A stretch of DNA of 64,000 nucleotides from Paragorgia papillata. Taxonomy: Eukaryota > Cnidaria > Anthozoa > Scleralcyonacea > Coralliidae. This document shows positions 32,165-42,253 of this stretch, piece after piece. The stretch lies in contig JAWNZC010000351.1 in the NCBI GenBank assembly GCA_035771165.1, forward strand, positions 7,943,501 to 8,007,500, read 5' to 3'. Under the pieces are notes generated by a model that saw only the letters and a program-made list of their open reading frames with translations, was not told the origin of the DNA and did no database searches. The position numbers and the translations under genes are program-made. Each line of letters begins with the position of its first letter. Positions within the stretch are counted from its first letter, which is position 1.

Positions 32165-32586
32165 AATCTCGTTCCCAGAGTCCACGTTCCCCACCTGGGA
32201 AACGAGAGACTCTGGGATAATCCGTTTCAAATCGTTACGTTATTGGCTGAATAGTGAGCATGAGTTGGTCTGAAGTGACCGGAAGTAGAATTAATAAAAC
32301 CAAAATAACAAAGATGTCGGACGACAAGACTCCAGTGAAGACGTTGCCGCGATCGATATCTTCGCCGTATGTGTGTAGATGCTGTAATTCGAGCTTTGCC
32401 AGCAACCCCATTGACTTGTTTGGGGAAAAGTCAAACAAGGAGAACATACTATCCAGATTCCGCTCGGATATTTACGCATGCGTATACCACAACCGGAATA
32501 ACAAGAACCCTGTGATTTGAAACGGATTATCCCATGCAGAGTCTCTCGTTTCCCAGATGGGGAACGTGGGCGCTGGGAACGAGATT
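32165..32586. mobile_element. Mutator-like element, 11-bp TSD, ~75-bp TIRs, carrying an ORF
   Basis: Inverted ends AATCTCGTTCCCAGAGTCCA and the partial inverse CGCTGGGAACGAGATT extend inward through GACTCTGGGATAATCCGTTT. The flanks are identical 11-mers, GAGTTCACTGC (32154-32164 and 32587-32597). Long TIRs and 9-11-bp duplications are Mutator traits. Between the TIRs lies about 270 bp of coding-like sequence rather than a transposase, reminiscent of Pack-MULE gene-fragment capture. Confidence 0.8.
32314..32520 (+). CDS. Zinc-finger-like ORF inside the Mutator-like element
   Basis: 68 residues from an ATG in good context (AAGATGTCG). It includes SSPYVCRCCNSSFASNPIDL followed by FGEKSNKENILSRF, and a C-x-C-C start that resembles the first half of a treble-clef, ZAD-like zinc-binding domain. 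The stop lies inside the right TIR, so the frame uses element sequence to end. The second cysteine/histidine pair is absent, so it is at best half a domain, consistent with capture of a first exon. An upstream in-frame ATG at 32260 is possible. Confidence 0.4.
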   Translation: MSDDKTPVKTLPRSISSPYVCRCCNSSFASNPIDLFGEKSNKENILSRFRSDIYACVYHNRNNKNPVI

Positions 32587-32597
32587 GAGTTCACTGC

Positions 32598-33271
32598 TGA
32601 AACCTAGACTCAGCTACCACAGATAGCCCGAGTAATAACATATCACTGCACAGAGTTATAAGGCATGTAATCAGTGATATCTAACGTATTCCAGGAACAT
32701 AGAAATAGTTATTAGTTATAAAAATTGTAAACTGATTGAAAGTGGACTCATGCATGCATGCTGTATGCATGAATAAAATATATATTTATAAACACAAATA
32801 TTTTACGACCTGTCGTCCTATAGAGGACTAAAAAATATCCTATAAACTTAAATTTCTGTTCTTCATAACCCTCAATATTTTATATCTTATGCGAGTGTCG
32901 GAGTGTGTCGAATAAAAGCCGTACGTATACGCCACACTGATTTACTTACACGCAAGTTACGCCACGCCGGTACATATTCATCATTTTTTTTACTCAATCC
33001 TTTGGACATTTTACAAGTTCTGTTAATATTGTTAACGTTCATAACAGCATTGAGACAACAAAGCATCCCTTGCCATATGTTCTAAACAGTCCATCTATGA
33101 CTGAGAATTATAATTTTACCAATCAGCAATTTTGTATCTCTGAAAAAAAGCTTTTACTGTCTGGTGAAATCGAATAAACCCTTGGTCTTCTGCAAAACAA
33201 AAGCAGTCAACCCAGAATAACACCACCATCACATTTACGTTTGGAACAAACTAAGATTACGTATATTTCAG
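32598..33271. other. No gene recognised
   Basis: AT-rich, with CATGCATGCATG runs around 32750. It ends in a plausible acceptor (TATTTCAG) for the OTU exon. Confidence 0.45.
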
Positions 33272-33587
33272 TTGAGACCACTTGATGTTGGTGGTGCAGG
33301 TGATTGTTTTTTTCCGAGCTGTGTCATATGGTGACCCACGTCGTCACTTAGATATCAGAGCTCCTGGTATTGCATATATGAGAGAGAATCCTCAGAGATT
33401 TATTGAAAGCAATACAGAGTATTCTTGGTTACAATACCTTGATAATATGTCTATGCAAGGGACATGGTGTGATGGCATGATTATACAAGCTGTTGCCAAC
33501 AAACTTAATTTAAGAATTGTAATTACTGAGTCACATGAACATTTTGGTCACTTCAGTATAATACGAGCAGTATCTTCAACACAGTGA
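33272..33587 (+). pseudogene. OTU-type cysteine protease exon (frameshifted)
   Basis: After an acceptor TATATTTCAG the sequence encodes LRPLDVGGAGDCFF, then needs a one-base shift in a T/C run near 33310 before continuing RAVSYGDPRRHLDIRAPG, YMRENPQRFIES, YLDNMSMQGTWCDGMIIQAV and LRIVITESHEHF. GDCFFRAV holds the catalytic cysteine of OTU deubiquitinase-like proteases, and the MSMQGTWCDG block is typical of transposon-associated OTU domains in cnidarians and other animals. The histidine region is degenerate. There is no partner exon, so this is a stranded, decayed fragment of a mobile-element protein. Confidence 0.75.
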
Positions 33588-34794
33588 CCAACTGATATTT
33601 ATTTAGGTCATATATAGATGAATACCATTATATATCAATATTACCATGTTCTACATTTGAAAATTTACCTCAAAATCAATACTGCATATGCAATACAAAA
33701 TCAGCTCACTTGTTCAGAAAAATTATTATAATTATTGTAATTTTATTTTTATACTGTCGTTTTTGAATTTTTGGTGTTGGGAGTCCGTAGAACACAAAAT
33801 CAAGCTTAAGTTGGTGTCGCCTTATCACACAATAAAATTAAAAATAGTTATATTGCGCTGTTAGCTTTGTTAGGTTTATTTGTTTGTCAATTCACTCAGT
33901 TGCAATCAATATTCAAAGGCTCTCAAGATCAATCAAAGTATACTGGTTGCAAACCTAAGCTGACACACTGCAAAGCTTTTGTATTAATAGCCATTGTTAA
34001 AAGTGCGGTTTTAAGGACACATTTCAATGCACCATCATGCATTTCAAAACGAATATCCATGCCCAGCCAACATGTTTAAACAGGGGGGTCAGTGATCCCA
34101 CCAATATAATGCACAATTGCACAATCACGTAAAATCACAATCTTATAGAGACAAAAAATAGATGGCTGTAGAGTAGTATCACTAGCATGATAAGCCCATG
34201 AATATTTCTTGAACTCTTTCAAGTTAACAAGACCAAGCGCAGATACATGTACGCCCTAGCGTACCTATTTTTATATTAATCAGTTGCGTATTGAGTATAA
34301 GAATAGCGCTCCGTCGTGATGACGTCACGTTTTAAGTTTGTCCGCTTTTACCCATAATTCTTGCAGTCCGAACAATAGATAATGGCTCATTTGCAACATT
34401 TGAAAGTCAATTTTGGTTTGTTTGTCCGCATTTTTGTGCTATAAATAGCAACTCGACGGTACGCCATTGACGGAACGTAAAAGAAATGGCGGCGGTACAT
34501 TTGATCATTATACGTTACAACTTTGAATCAGTTCAAATAACAGCAAAATATTGTTTATGATAAAAAAATACCAATGCATGATGCAATTAGGTGAAGAATC
34601 CGACATACTTTAACCTCTATTCGTGACTGGGAGCTTCCCCCTTGACAAGTAAAATCGTCTGGCGTTAAAAATGGCAGAGTATAAAAATAGCCAGCCCCCC
34701 CCCCCCCACCCGCCATGCGTGCATGTATCTACTGAAAAAGCCAGAAAAGCACAGGAGGCTGAGAACTAACAACTCTATATGTCTCATACCTAGT
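33588..34794. other. Gene-free stretch; contains a dispersed GTCTGGCGTT motif
   Basis: No exon recognised. At 34640-34690, AAAATCGTCTGGCGTTAAAA and AGAGTATAAAAATAGCCAG match a short repeat also present near 26200, 46850 and 58870. A poly-C run lies at about 34697. Confidence 0.5.
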
Positions 34795-34870
34795 ATGAGT
34801 TCCAAGCCCAGATAGGTGGTCACCTCTCCAAATATGTATTACCAACTCAACCTAATCGAACTAAGCGGCA
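34795..34870 (-). mobile_element. Inverted 5S-SINE head fragment
   Basis: On the minus strand it reads GTTGGTAATACATATTTGGA, then GAGGTGACCACCTATCTGGG and CTTGGAAC, a degenerate C box followed by the same CTTGGAA sequence as the other copies. Confidence 0.55.
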
Positions 34871-35928
34871 TTTCTTTTAGAAATAGAATACTTCAAGTAG
34901 CGCCAATGTGCTGGAAACTTACATTATATCATATTTTATAAATAACTCTTTTACGTCACCCCTCGGGCAACGGCACAGTCAGTACTCTTTTCTACAGCAA
35001 ATAGCAATGTCATACTTCTACGAAAAGGGTACATTAATTCTTCCCAGTAAACCTTCTGCCGCAGTAAACCTTAACCGCCACATGCCACATTTAAAAAAAG
35101 GGCATTTTTATTTCAGAAAAAAGGAACATTTTCCAATTTTGAAAAAGGTGGGGGGGGGGAGCATCTGCCCCCAGTGCCTCCCCCCCGGTTCCGCTGCCTC
35201 TATTGGTCGGCATCGTTTTCGGTCTGTATCGTATTAAATTTTTAGGAGTTTTTCAGTGCTTTTAAGTCGTATTTATTGTTGCCTCTTCTCGCTGTCGTAT
35301 CTCTTCTTAGCCTTCTTTCTTTCGTCTTTTTCCTTTGTAATATTAATGTACATTTTGGCTGAAACCATTTTTTCTGGCAAAGATTTCTTTCATGTCATGA
35401 TCGTTGAAAAATTATTTCGTAAACCAACCGAACTTATTATTTGCTGGCGTAAATTTAAATAATTTGAATAATTTAACAGGTTAGTTACCAATATCCTGGT
35501 GTCCGAAACGCGCAAGTTGTGGCCGTTTCATTAAACATCTCGCAGAATTTCTTTCGCACTCGTGTAATTTCGCGTGTAAGCGGACTCCACGCTTGTCGAG
35601 ATTGGCACCCTCACTGGGCCTACGCCCGGGCTCGGGGAATATAGATTAGTGGTGTATACCATGAACAAAGTACTCCAATTCTCATCTTACTTACGCCATC
35701 ATTTGGGGACAATTTTTTGAGTCAGAGCTTACGTGACCCCGCAATCCAGGTAATTATATATAGGTCAGTGGATAGCATAGTATCTACTGGCAAATGCGCA
35801 GTACATACAAAAATACTAAAGTCTGCATCACTCATCAGTCCCAGAAGACTGCATGATGCATGTCAGGAAGGAGTTAACGCTACTCTGGCTTTACAAGTTT
35901 TTTTAACGTAATTTAAAAAGTTTAGATG
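34871..35928. other. No gene recognised
   Basis: Frames at 34908-35237 and 35256-35462 lack features. A segment near 35580-35640 (GACTCCACGCTTGTCGAGAT) recurs near 46480 (GACTCCACGCGTGTCGAGAT), a dispersed repeat. Confidence 0.45.
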
Positions 35929-35936
35929 GTGTCTTC

Positions 35937-36475
35937 TAGAGGTGTGCGAATCCGATCCGAATCCGATCCGATCCGATCGGATTCGGACTAAACTTTTATC
36001 GTTCGAATCGGATCGGATTTTGTTCTTTTTTTCTCGGATCGGATCGGATTTTGTTCTTTTTTTCTCGGATCGGATCGGATTTTGTTCTTTTTTTCTCAGA
36101 TCGGATCGAATCGGATTTTGCACTTTTTACCCGCATCAGATTCACTTTTGTCATTGTTTTTGTCACAAAATTAACAAATTCACTAGTTGTATGCACATTG
36201 CACAACATATGAACGTTACTATTGCATAAGATTATTATTGTATAGTAGTTTTCTTAAATTTATTTGTTCATTGGTTTTCGTTTCGGAAAGTTTGCGCAAC
36301 TATTGCCGCATATATCCGGTGTTTTAATTTTTTCGGATCGGATCGGATTTGAGCAGCTGTTTTCGGATCGGATCGGACTACGATTTTTTGGCTTCGGATC
36401 GGATCGGATTCGGATTGACAGTTTTGGCAAACCCTCGGATTATAAGGGGTCAATCCGATCCGACGCACATCACTA
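35937..36475. mobile_element. hAT-like MITE rich in CGGATC repeats
   Basis: The ends are TAGAGGTGTGCG and CGCACATCACTA (imperfect inverse). The flanks GTGTCTTC (35929-35936) and CTGTCTTC (36476-36483) are an 8-bp duplication with one mismatch. Both subterminal zones carry tandem CGGATCGGATCGGATT motifs; the left has a ~30-bp tandem unit (GGATCGGATTTTGTTCTTTT) repeated about four times. No transposase frame; the Arg/Ser/Asp-rich frames on both strands are repeat artefacts. Confidence 0.72.
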
Positions 36476-36680
36476 CTGTCTTCAACGATTTCTTCTAAAG
36501 TCGGATTGTTTATCATGCTAACATGCAAAAACGATAATAGACGAAAACGTCTTTTCTACCATATATAGTTGCCATTTTTAAAACCCTGTCTAATTCCGGC
36601 CACAATTTTTCTCGAAACAATCTTCACTACGCGCAAAGTATATATTGTAGGTGAATGTACAAGTCGCCATGTCTTCGGTA

Positions 36681-36999
36681 CGGTCAATCATAGTTAATAG
36701 AACATATGGTTTGGAAGCTCTATTGTCTTTCAACTTGAAGTAATGGTCATGTTGAAAGACAATGGAGTTCCTTATATGGAAGTAAATTCTATGAACACGT
36801 GACGACGAAGCACCACAACACGTGACGATGAAGGACCACACTAATTAAACCCGATCGTTGCTATTGGATGACTGCTTCATTATACAGCCAAATAGAATAC
36901 CGTGAAGTTGCACAAATTTCCATAAACTTAAACAAAAACATAGAACAATGACTTTGGATGACTTTCCAAACCATGTATACGTTCTATTAACTATGGGTC
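36681..36999. repeat. Foldback element
   Basis: CATAGTTAATAGAACATATG plus GTTTGGAA at the left (about 36688) is matched inverted at about 36965-36994. A smaller internal inverted repeat (TTGTCTTTCAAC against GTTGAAAGACAA) lies at 36722-36765. Confidence 0.6.
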
Positions 37000-37204
37000 A
37001 ATTAATGTTGCTGTGTATATATATATATATTATATATATATATATTGCGCAGTTGTCACGGGGTGATGTAACATACGAAAAGATTGATGAAATATAATTC
37101 AAAAACTCATTAATAATTCATGAGGAAAACACCAAAATAGTACCATGTCCGTGATAAAGAAACCTCCTGATTTACATAAACTTTAGCTTTGATTTTCTTC
37201 GCAC

Positions 37205-37292
<88 letters not shown>

Positions 37293-37334
37293 GTTATTGT
37301 TATTGTTATTATTATTATTATTATTATTATTAAT
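37205..37334. repeat. (ATT)n trinucleotide microsatellite
   Basis: About 40 copies of ATT with a few ATTGTT variants, immediately upstream of the acceptor of the receptor gene. Poly-Asn and poly-Leu frames here are artefacts. Confidence 0.95.
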
Positions 37335-37357
37335 ATTTTCTATATTTGCAGGCACTA

Positions 37358-40126
37358 ATGACACCAAGAGACCTCAATCGCATTTTGTTCATTTTTTGTG
37401 TTCTTGTAACACAGTGTAGCTCTATTATCATCTTCAAAGGATTTCCATTCGATCGGGATTACAACGACACCAAAACACAACTGGGAGAGAACAATAAACG
37501 CACGAATTCACCTTTAGGAAAAGCTACCCGGCGTTCAAAGCGCGCCGCAACAAACACGACACTTAGTGAGAACAGAACGATAGAACTGAACGAGAAAATG
37601 GATTTGATAAACAAAACAGGAAATGCTACTTCTTGCAACTCAAATCCGGATTCCTGTATTAATAGATGCTCGAATCAAACTCGTTTTGTTTTGAGTGATT
37701 TAAAGAATGTGTCTTTCTGTGCCTGTGATTCTGCTTGCAATGACATCTTCATGGATTGCTGTAGTGATTATACCAAATATTGTGGGAACAATACCAATGT
37801 AAAAAGCGATCCGGTCTATTTGGCTCGATCTTACTTTCACTGCGAGACCAGGCTTAAACTTGTGACTAACCTTTGTCAAGCCCCGGCTGGTGTGTGGATG
37901 ATAGGCCGATGTCCGCAGCATTGGACTGATGGCATCGTACGCGAGAAATGCCAGATGCCTCTCTCGGAACTGAATAACGAATCGTACGATGCCTTCGCTC
38001 CGGTGTTCAGTCGAGTAACTCAACTGACTTACAGGAATCAGTATTGCGCACTTTGTCACAACGTAACGCAATACGAGTTTTGGACTTTGATTTTTGACGA
38101 AAACGCCGTCCCACCAGCCCACTTTAACAAAAAGGATCTACTGAAATTTCTCGAGGAAAATGGTCGGTTTTTTACTGGTCTTCTACCCCAGGATGGTACG
38201 CCTCTGCGATACTGTTATTTTCCAACCGTGATCAAAACATGCCCAGGGCAATCTCGCTTGGCATATCCGGAGTGTATTAATGGCACGGTGGAAATTGTAC
38301 TGTGCAACGGAAAGGTATATAAGAATAGAGCTTGTACTTCTTGTCACGAAGTGAAGTCACCGTGTGCTGTTCCGCGAGCCGCGAGAACAAGATCTTGTGC
38401 TTCATCTGTAAATAAAGTCAGAATAATCCGTGCTATATATTTACAATATTACGGTGTCTCTTTGGTGACTACGGTTTGTTCAGCTGATCAAGTCTTTGTT
38501 CCTTATCTGGGTAAATGCCGCAAGAGATTCCGATCTCTATTACACAAGAACTCAAGTGACTCGTATGTGGTGTCATTGTCTTTCTTAAAGTATTCTTGGA
38601 CAATCTCGATTGTAAACTCGTCTTTGCAACACGACTTGGCAGAAAACTTCAAACTCAAGAAGTCCCAAGTAACAAGTGTACAAGTCGTAGAAAAGAGTTC
38701 TGAATTTCTAATAATTTTTACACTCCACTTGACGCCGCTTCAGAGTCTAAGACAGTCCTCGAATCTGCAAGATTTCAAGAGTTATGATACAGTAGGGCTA
38801 CAAAGGCTTTTTAAATTCAAAGAAGCTTTTACGTTAGAACTATTTGATGGAACAAATTACACCGTATATCGCATCATTGTGCGTCAGTTGTCTTGCATTC
38901 ATTCGTGGGTGTACAGATTTGAAGAATACACCGTTCTTCATGGTCAGCGGATTTACGTGAATTCAACTGGAGTCATTTATGAACGGCACGAGTATGAATT
39001 GAATACAACAACTAGCAAACCAAATGTCACTGTATGTTTAAAGCTGACTCTATTTCAGTGTAATGGATCTTATATCGACCTAAATTCCTCGCAGTATCGT
39101 CTTCTTCCTAACCTAACACTGGTCTATAAGTCATTAAAATACGACTTTGGGAAATACGGGTTTAAGAACGGAACGGTTTCTGTTTGCGTCGGGATAAAAA
39201 TACCTACGCCAAACTATCAACAAGCAATGCTTTTATTAACCAGTGTTGGGTGCATCATGTCAGTTGTCTGTCTCTTGGCCTTACTCGTGACTTACTCGAT
39301 TTTTAAACAACTGCGGACGCTACCCGGGAAGAATTTAATGAGCTTGGCTCTTTCGTTAACCCTCGTCGAAATTTCGCGTATGTTGGGTTCAGCTTTTCTG
39401 GAGAATCGAATTATGTGCATTGGCATTGCCATTGCAAATCATTATTTCTTCTTGGTTTTCTTCACAGCTTCTTTTGTGATTGCATTTCATTCGTGTTTGG
39501 TTTTTGGAAGAAGTATTCTTCAGAGAAGAAGCGACCAAAATAAAAACAGACGATTCATTGAGTATCTTCTCGTAGTCTGGGGCGTCCCGGCGTTATCTGT
39601 GATAACTTTCTGCTTTCTGGATGAGTACGGAGTCTTCGAGATAGACTACGGTGGATCGGAATATTGTTGGCTCGGAACCATTCAATCGAAGTTGTTTCTT
39701 CTTGTTTTCCCGTTTGGACTATTGGTGTTATGCAACCTTTCCTTATTTATCTTTACCGCAACGCGACTGTGCAAGAATCGGAATTCAAATTCGCAATTTC
39801 TAGCCGATGACATCCTGAGACAACGACAGAGGGAGAATGTTGTGATTTGCGTCAAGTTGTCCACACTGATGGGTTTCTCATGGCTCTTTATCTTACTACA
39901 CATATTCGTCGCATCAGAAACCGACGTTTTCCTTATTCTTTTCCTTCTCTTCTTCAGTTTGCAAGGGGTATTCATTTGCGTTGCTTTTCTCTTCAACCGC
40001 AAATGTCTTCAACTTTACCGCGGCTTATTGGCCAAAAGAACTTCGAGTACTAGTCGTGCGTGCAACAGTTTGCAGCCGAATAACAACAAGAAAGGGAACA
40101 GTTATACAAGAGAAACTGAATTGTAA
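37358..40126 (+). CDS. Somatomedin-B / Methuselah-like 7TM receptor
   Basis: 922 residues in one uninterrupted exon. ATG 37358 is preferred because a signal peptide follows at once (RILFIFCVLVTQCSS) and a splice acceptor (ATATTTGCAG, ending 37351) lies just upstream, implying a 5' UTR exon. A furin-like RRSKR (residues ~58-62) precedes a somatomedin-B domain (~93-142) with eight cysteines, including CACDSACNDIFMDCCSDY. A long N-glycosylated ectodomain follows, with CALCHNVTQY. The 7TM core (~623-880) is family-B/Methuselah-like: LRTLPGKNLMSLALSL after TM1, YCWLG before TM5, GFSWLF in TM6. No typical GPS autoproteolysis motif is seen. It should act as a plasma-membrane receptor with an adhesive ectodomain; ligand unknown. 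AATAAA lies about 100 bp downstream. Confidence 0.9.
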   Translation: MTPRDLNRILFIFCVLVTQCSSIIIFKGFPFDRDYNDTKTQLGENNKRTNSPLGKATRRSKRAATNTTLSENRTIELNEKMDLINKTGNATSCNSNPDSCINRCSNQTRFVLSDLKNVSFCACDSACNDIFMDCCSDYTKYCGNNTNVKSDPVYLARSYFHCETRLKLVTNLCQAPAGVWMIGRCPQHWTDGIVREKCQMPLSELNNESYDAFAPVFSRVTQLTYRNQYCALCHNVTQYEFWTLIFDENAVPPAHFNKKDLLKFLEENGRFFTGLLPQDGTPLRYCYFPTVIKTCPGQSRLAYPECINGTVEIVLCNGKVYKNRACTSCHEVKSPCAVPRAARTRSCASSVNKVRIIRAIYLQYYGVSLVTTVCSADQVFVPYLGKCRKRFRSLLHKNSSDSYVVSLSFLKYSWTISIVNSSLQHDLAENFKLKKSQVTSVQVVEKSSEFLIIFTLHLTPLQSLRQSSNLQDFKSYDTVGLQRLFKFKEAFTLELFDGTNYTVYRIIVRQLSCIHSWVYRFEEYTVLHGQRIYVNSTGVIYERHEYELNTTTSKPNVTVCLKLTLFQCNGSYIDLNSSQYRLLPNLTLVYKSLKYDFGKYGFKNGTVSVCVGIKIPTPNYQQAMLLLTSVGCIMSVVCLLALLVTYSIFKQLRTLPGKNLMSLALSLTLVEISRMLGSAFLENRIMCIGIAIANHYFFLVFFTASFVIAFHSCLVFGRSILQRRSDQNKNRRFIEYLLVVWGVPALSVITFCFLDEYGVFEIDYGGSEYCWLGTIQSKLFLLVFPFGLLVLCNLSLFIFTATRLCKNRNSNSQFLADDILRQRQRENVVICVKLSTLMGFSWLFILLHIFVASETDVFLILFLLFFSLQGVFICVAFLFNRKCLQLYRGLLAKRTSSTSRACNSLQPNNNKKGNSYTRETEL

Positions 40127-40479
40127 CAAAGGCAAGGCGCTCTATACACCGTTTATACTCGAACTTTCTTAGGACTTACAGTCAAACCTTTATTATTAAA
40201 GTGTCCCCAATCCTAAAATCTAAAAAAATAAATAAACTCTCATCTGAAGATTGCGTCAAGCATAAAACACTGTGTAATGACAATCTGTTTATACATTAAA
40301 GATCGTGCAGTGCGCCGAGCAATTAAACAAAACTGTACGGTTGATCAAAAAGAGATGAAAATATTTGTTAAAAGCCGCTGCCATTTATCAGAGTTGTTTT
40401 GTTTATGAGAAGCTACAGTACTTTTGGTATATAGGGGTTCACAGGGCCTGGTTAAATGTAATTCATTTCATAAAATTAA

Positions 40480-40956
40480 AGGGGCAGTAAGACGCCAAAA
40501 TTGTCTATCCCAATTTTGATTTTATTTAGTGTTTTTAAAATAAAGAAGAATAACCTCTTCGCTTGTTCAATTTCTCATCTTGTTCCAAAGATATTAATTT
40601 GGTTTAAAAAATGACGTCATCTACTTCACTAATTCCGTAAAGGAGGAATATCTACGGAAATAATAGGTAGATTGTGCTGAAACTTTGAACCTGTTCTAAT
40701 ACGAATGGTAAATTGCAATGTGCGTAGTTATTGCTTGATGTATTCCTCATTTGAGGAAGTTTGTTTAATTATCTGTGTGGAGTGCATGCATATGGATGAC
40801 ATCATAATAATGTATCTCATTTGCATGTTACAAAAACCTGAACTACCTCTGGAACATGATGAGATATTGAATAAGAATGCTATATACTTCCTCATACGGA
40901 AATTACGTCTAGATAAAATCGAAATTGAATAAAAGATTTTTCATCTTACTGCCCCT
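40480..40956. mobile_element. 477-bp element with TTAA target duplication
   Basis: Ends AGGGGCAGTAAGA and TCTTACTGCCCCT are inverted and flanked by exact TTAA (40476-40479 and 40957-40960). TTAA targets are used by piggyBac and Kolobok-type transposases; the AGGGG start favours Kolobok. A TACGGAAAT-like segment is repeated inside. No transposase is present. It lies 350 bp downstream of the receptor gene. Confidence 0.8.
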
Positions 40957-40960
40957 TTAA

Positions 40961-41360
40961 AAAGTTTTAATATAAAACATATTCGCACAAAATTATCTTT
41001 AGAAAAAGGGCAGGGGTCGCGACCACACCCAACCCCCACGTTAGTTACGCCCCTGATGAATATGCGTGTGACCGTGTGTTCCATACCGCATATATTAACC
41101 ACACATGATAACAGTCTTTAAGGCTATAACCAACTCCTTAAATACAATGTTTACCTATACAAAGACTGCACATTAAATACGTGCACGTATATATAAAATC
41201 AATTTAGGCAAAAGAAGCTTTCATATAAATTATATCCGATATTATAATCTCCTAATTAATTGCTGAAAATCCATTATGTCGTACGTTGATAACAATTCCC
41301 ATGGCAATCAAAAAACAAGATTAATGTATTGCCACATATATTATAGAGCTAGGTTATAGC

Positions 41361-41391
<31 letters not shown>

Positions 41392-41637
41392 GATAAAAAA
41401 AAACGTTTTCACTGTTTTCTCTTTGTTATATTTCTCGAGTTTCCTTCAGTGATTCTTTTTTTCAAATTTCGCAGTTTTCTAGAAATTGCTTTAAGAAACA
41501 TGTTGGACTTGTTGGTGAAAAATAAATGTAGAGTTGTACAAAGGTTTGTAAACAGTATATTATCAAATTGCGGTGCCCGGAAAGTTAGCTTGCGGGCGCA
41601 GCTAACTTTCAAACCGCTTTATATTCTGTGTGTGATT
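40961..41637. other. No gene recognised; (CT)n run
   Basis: A CT-rich microsatellite lies at 41360-41392. A frame at 41449-41796 extends into the tetranucleotide array and is not supportable. Confidence 0.5.
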
Positions 41638-41795
41638 TCGTTCGTTCGTTCGTTCGTTCGTTCGTTCGTTCGTTCGTTCGTTCGTTCGTTCGTTCGTTCG
41701 TTCGTTCGTTCGTTCGTTCGTTCGTTCGTTCGTTCGTTCGTTCGTACGTTCGTTCGTTCGTTCGTTCGTTCGTTCGTTCGTTCGTTCGTTCGTTA
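41638..41795. repeat. (CGTT)n tetranucleotide microsatellite
   Basis: About 39 copies of CGTT (the complement of the AACG phase of the array at 20575) with one TACG variant. The Phe-Val-Arg-Ser frames are artefacts. Confidence 0.95.
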
Positions 41796-42253
41796 GGAAT
41801 CAATAGCAAGCGACATTTTTGACAGGTTATTTTTAACGCGATTTTTTTAACGCCACAGGGCACCGCTTTGTAGCACTGTGTCTGGTTTAATGTATTTCCC
41901 CCCTCGTCATATATGTTTCGTTCGAACGATATGCAAACTTTAGTCTTTTAATTGTGTCTAATGCTCGAAGCCTTGGACGCTAGTCCCTATCTGTCAGGCT
42001 CACTGAACTAGCTACCCAATGTTCTGGTGAATACCTATGCAGTTGTTGCATCAGTAATTAATTATAATAAAAAAGCCATAATTCGTACTCATAAGTGCGG
42101 CATAGTATATTTTTGTTAACATGTGGGAAATTATACTTTCTTTCTTTGCTTTCCTGATGTCTGATCACTCGTCTCGGATGTGTTCTGTGTGTTCACAGAC
42201 ATATATAGTTATTGGTCAGTGTCGCTGGCAAGTATCTTGATATTATATACACT

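Noticed and set aside
35863..36528. Arg/Ser/Asp-rich ORFs on both strands
   Set aside because: Caused by CGGATC tandem motifs in the hAT-like MITE.
37346..37357. Receptor start upstream of ATG 37358
   Set aside because: The extra in-frame codons begin with TTG and overlap the splice acceptor TTTGCAG; the signal peptide starts after the ATG.
37110..37419. Poly-Asn and poly-Leu ORFs
   Set aside because: Translations of the ATT microsatellite upstream of the receptor gene.
20562..41822. Phe-Val-Arg-Ser / Asn-Glu-Arg-Thr repeat proteins
   Set aside because: Translations of the CGAA/CGTT microsatellites.
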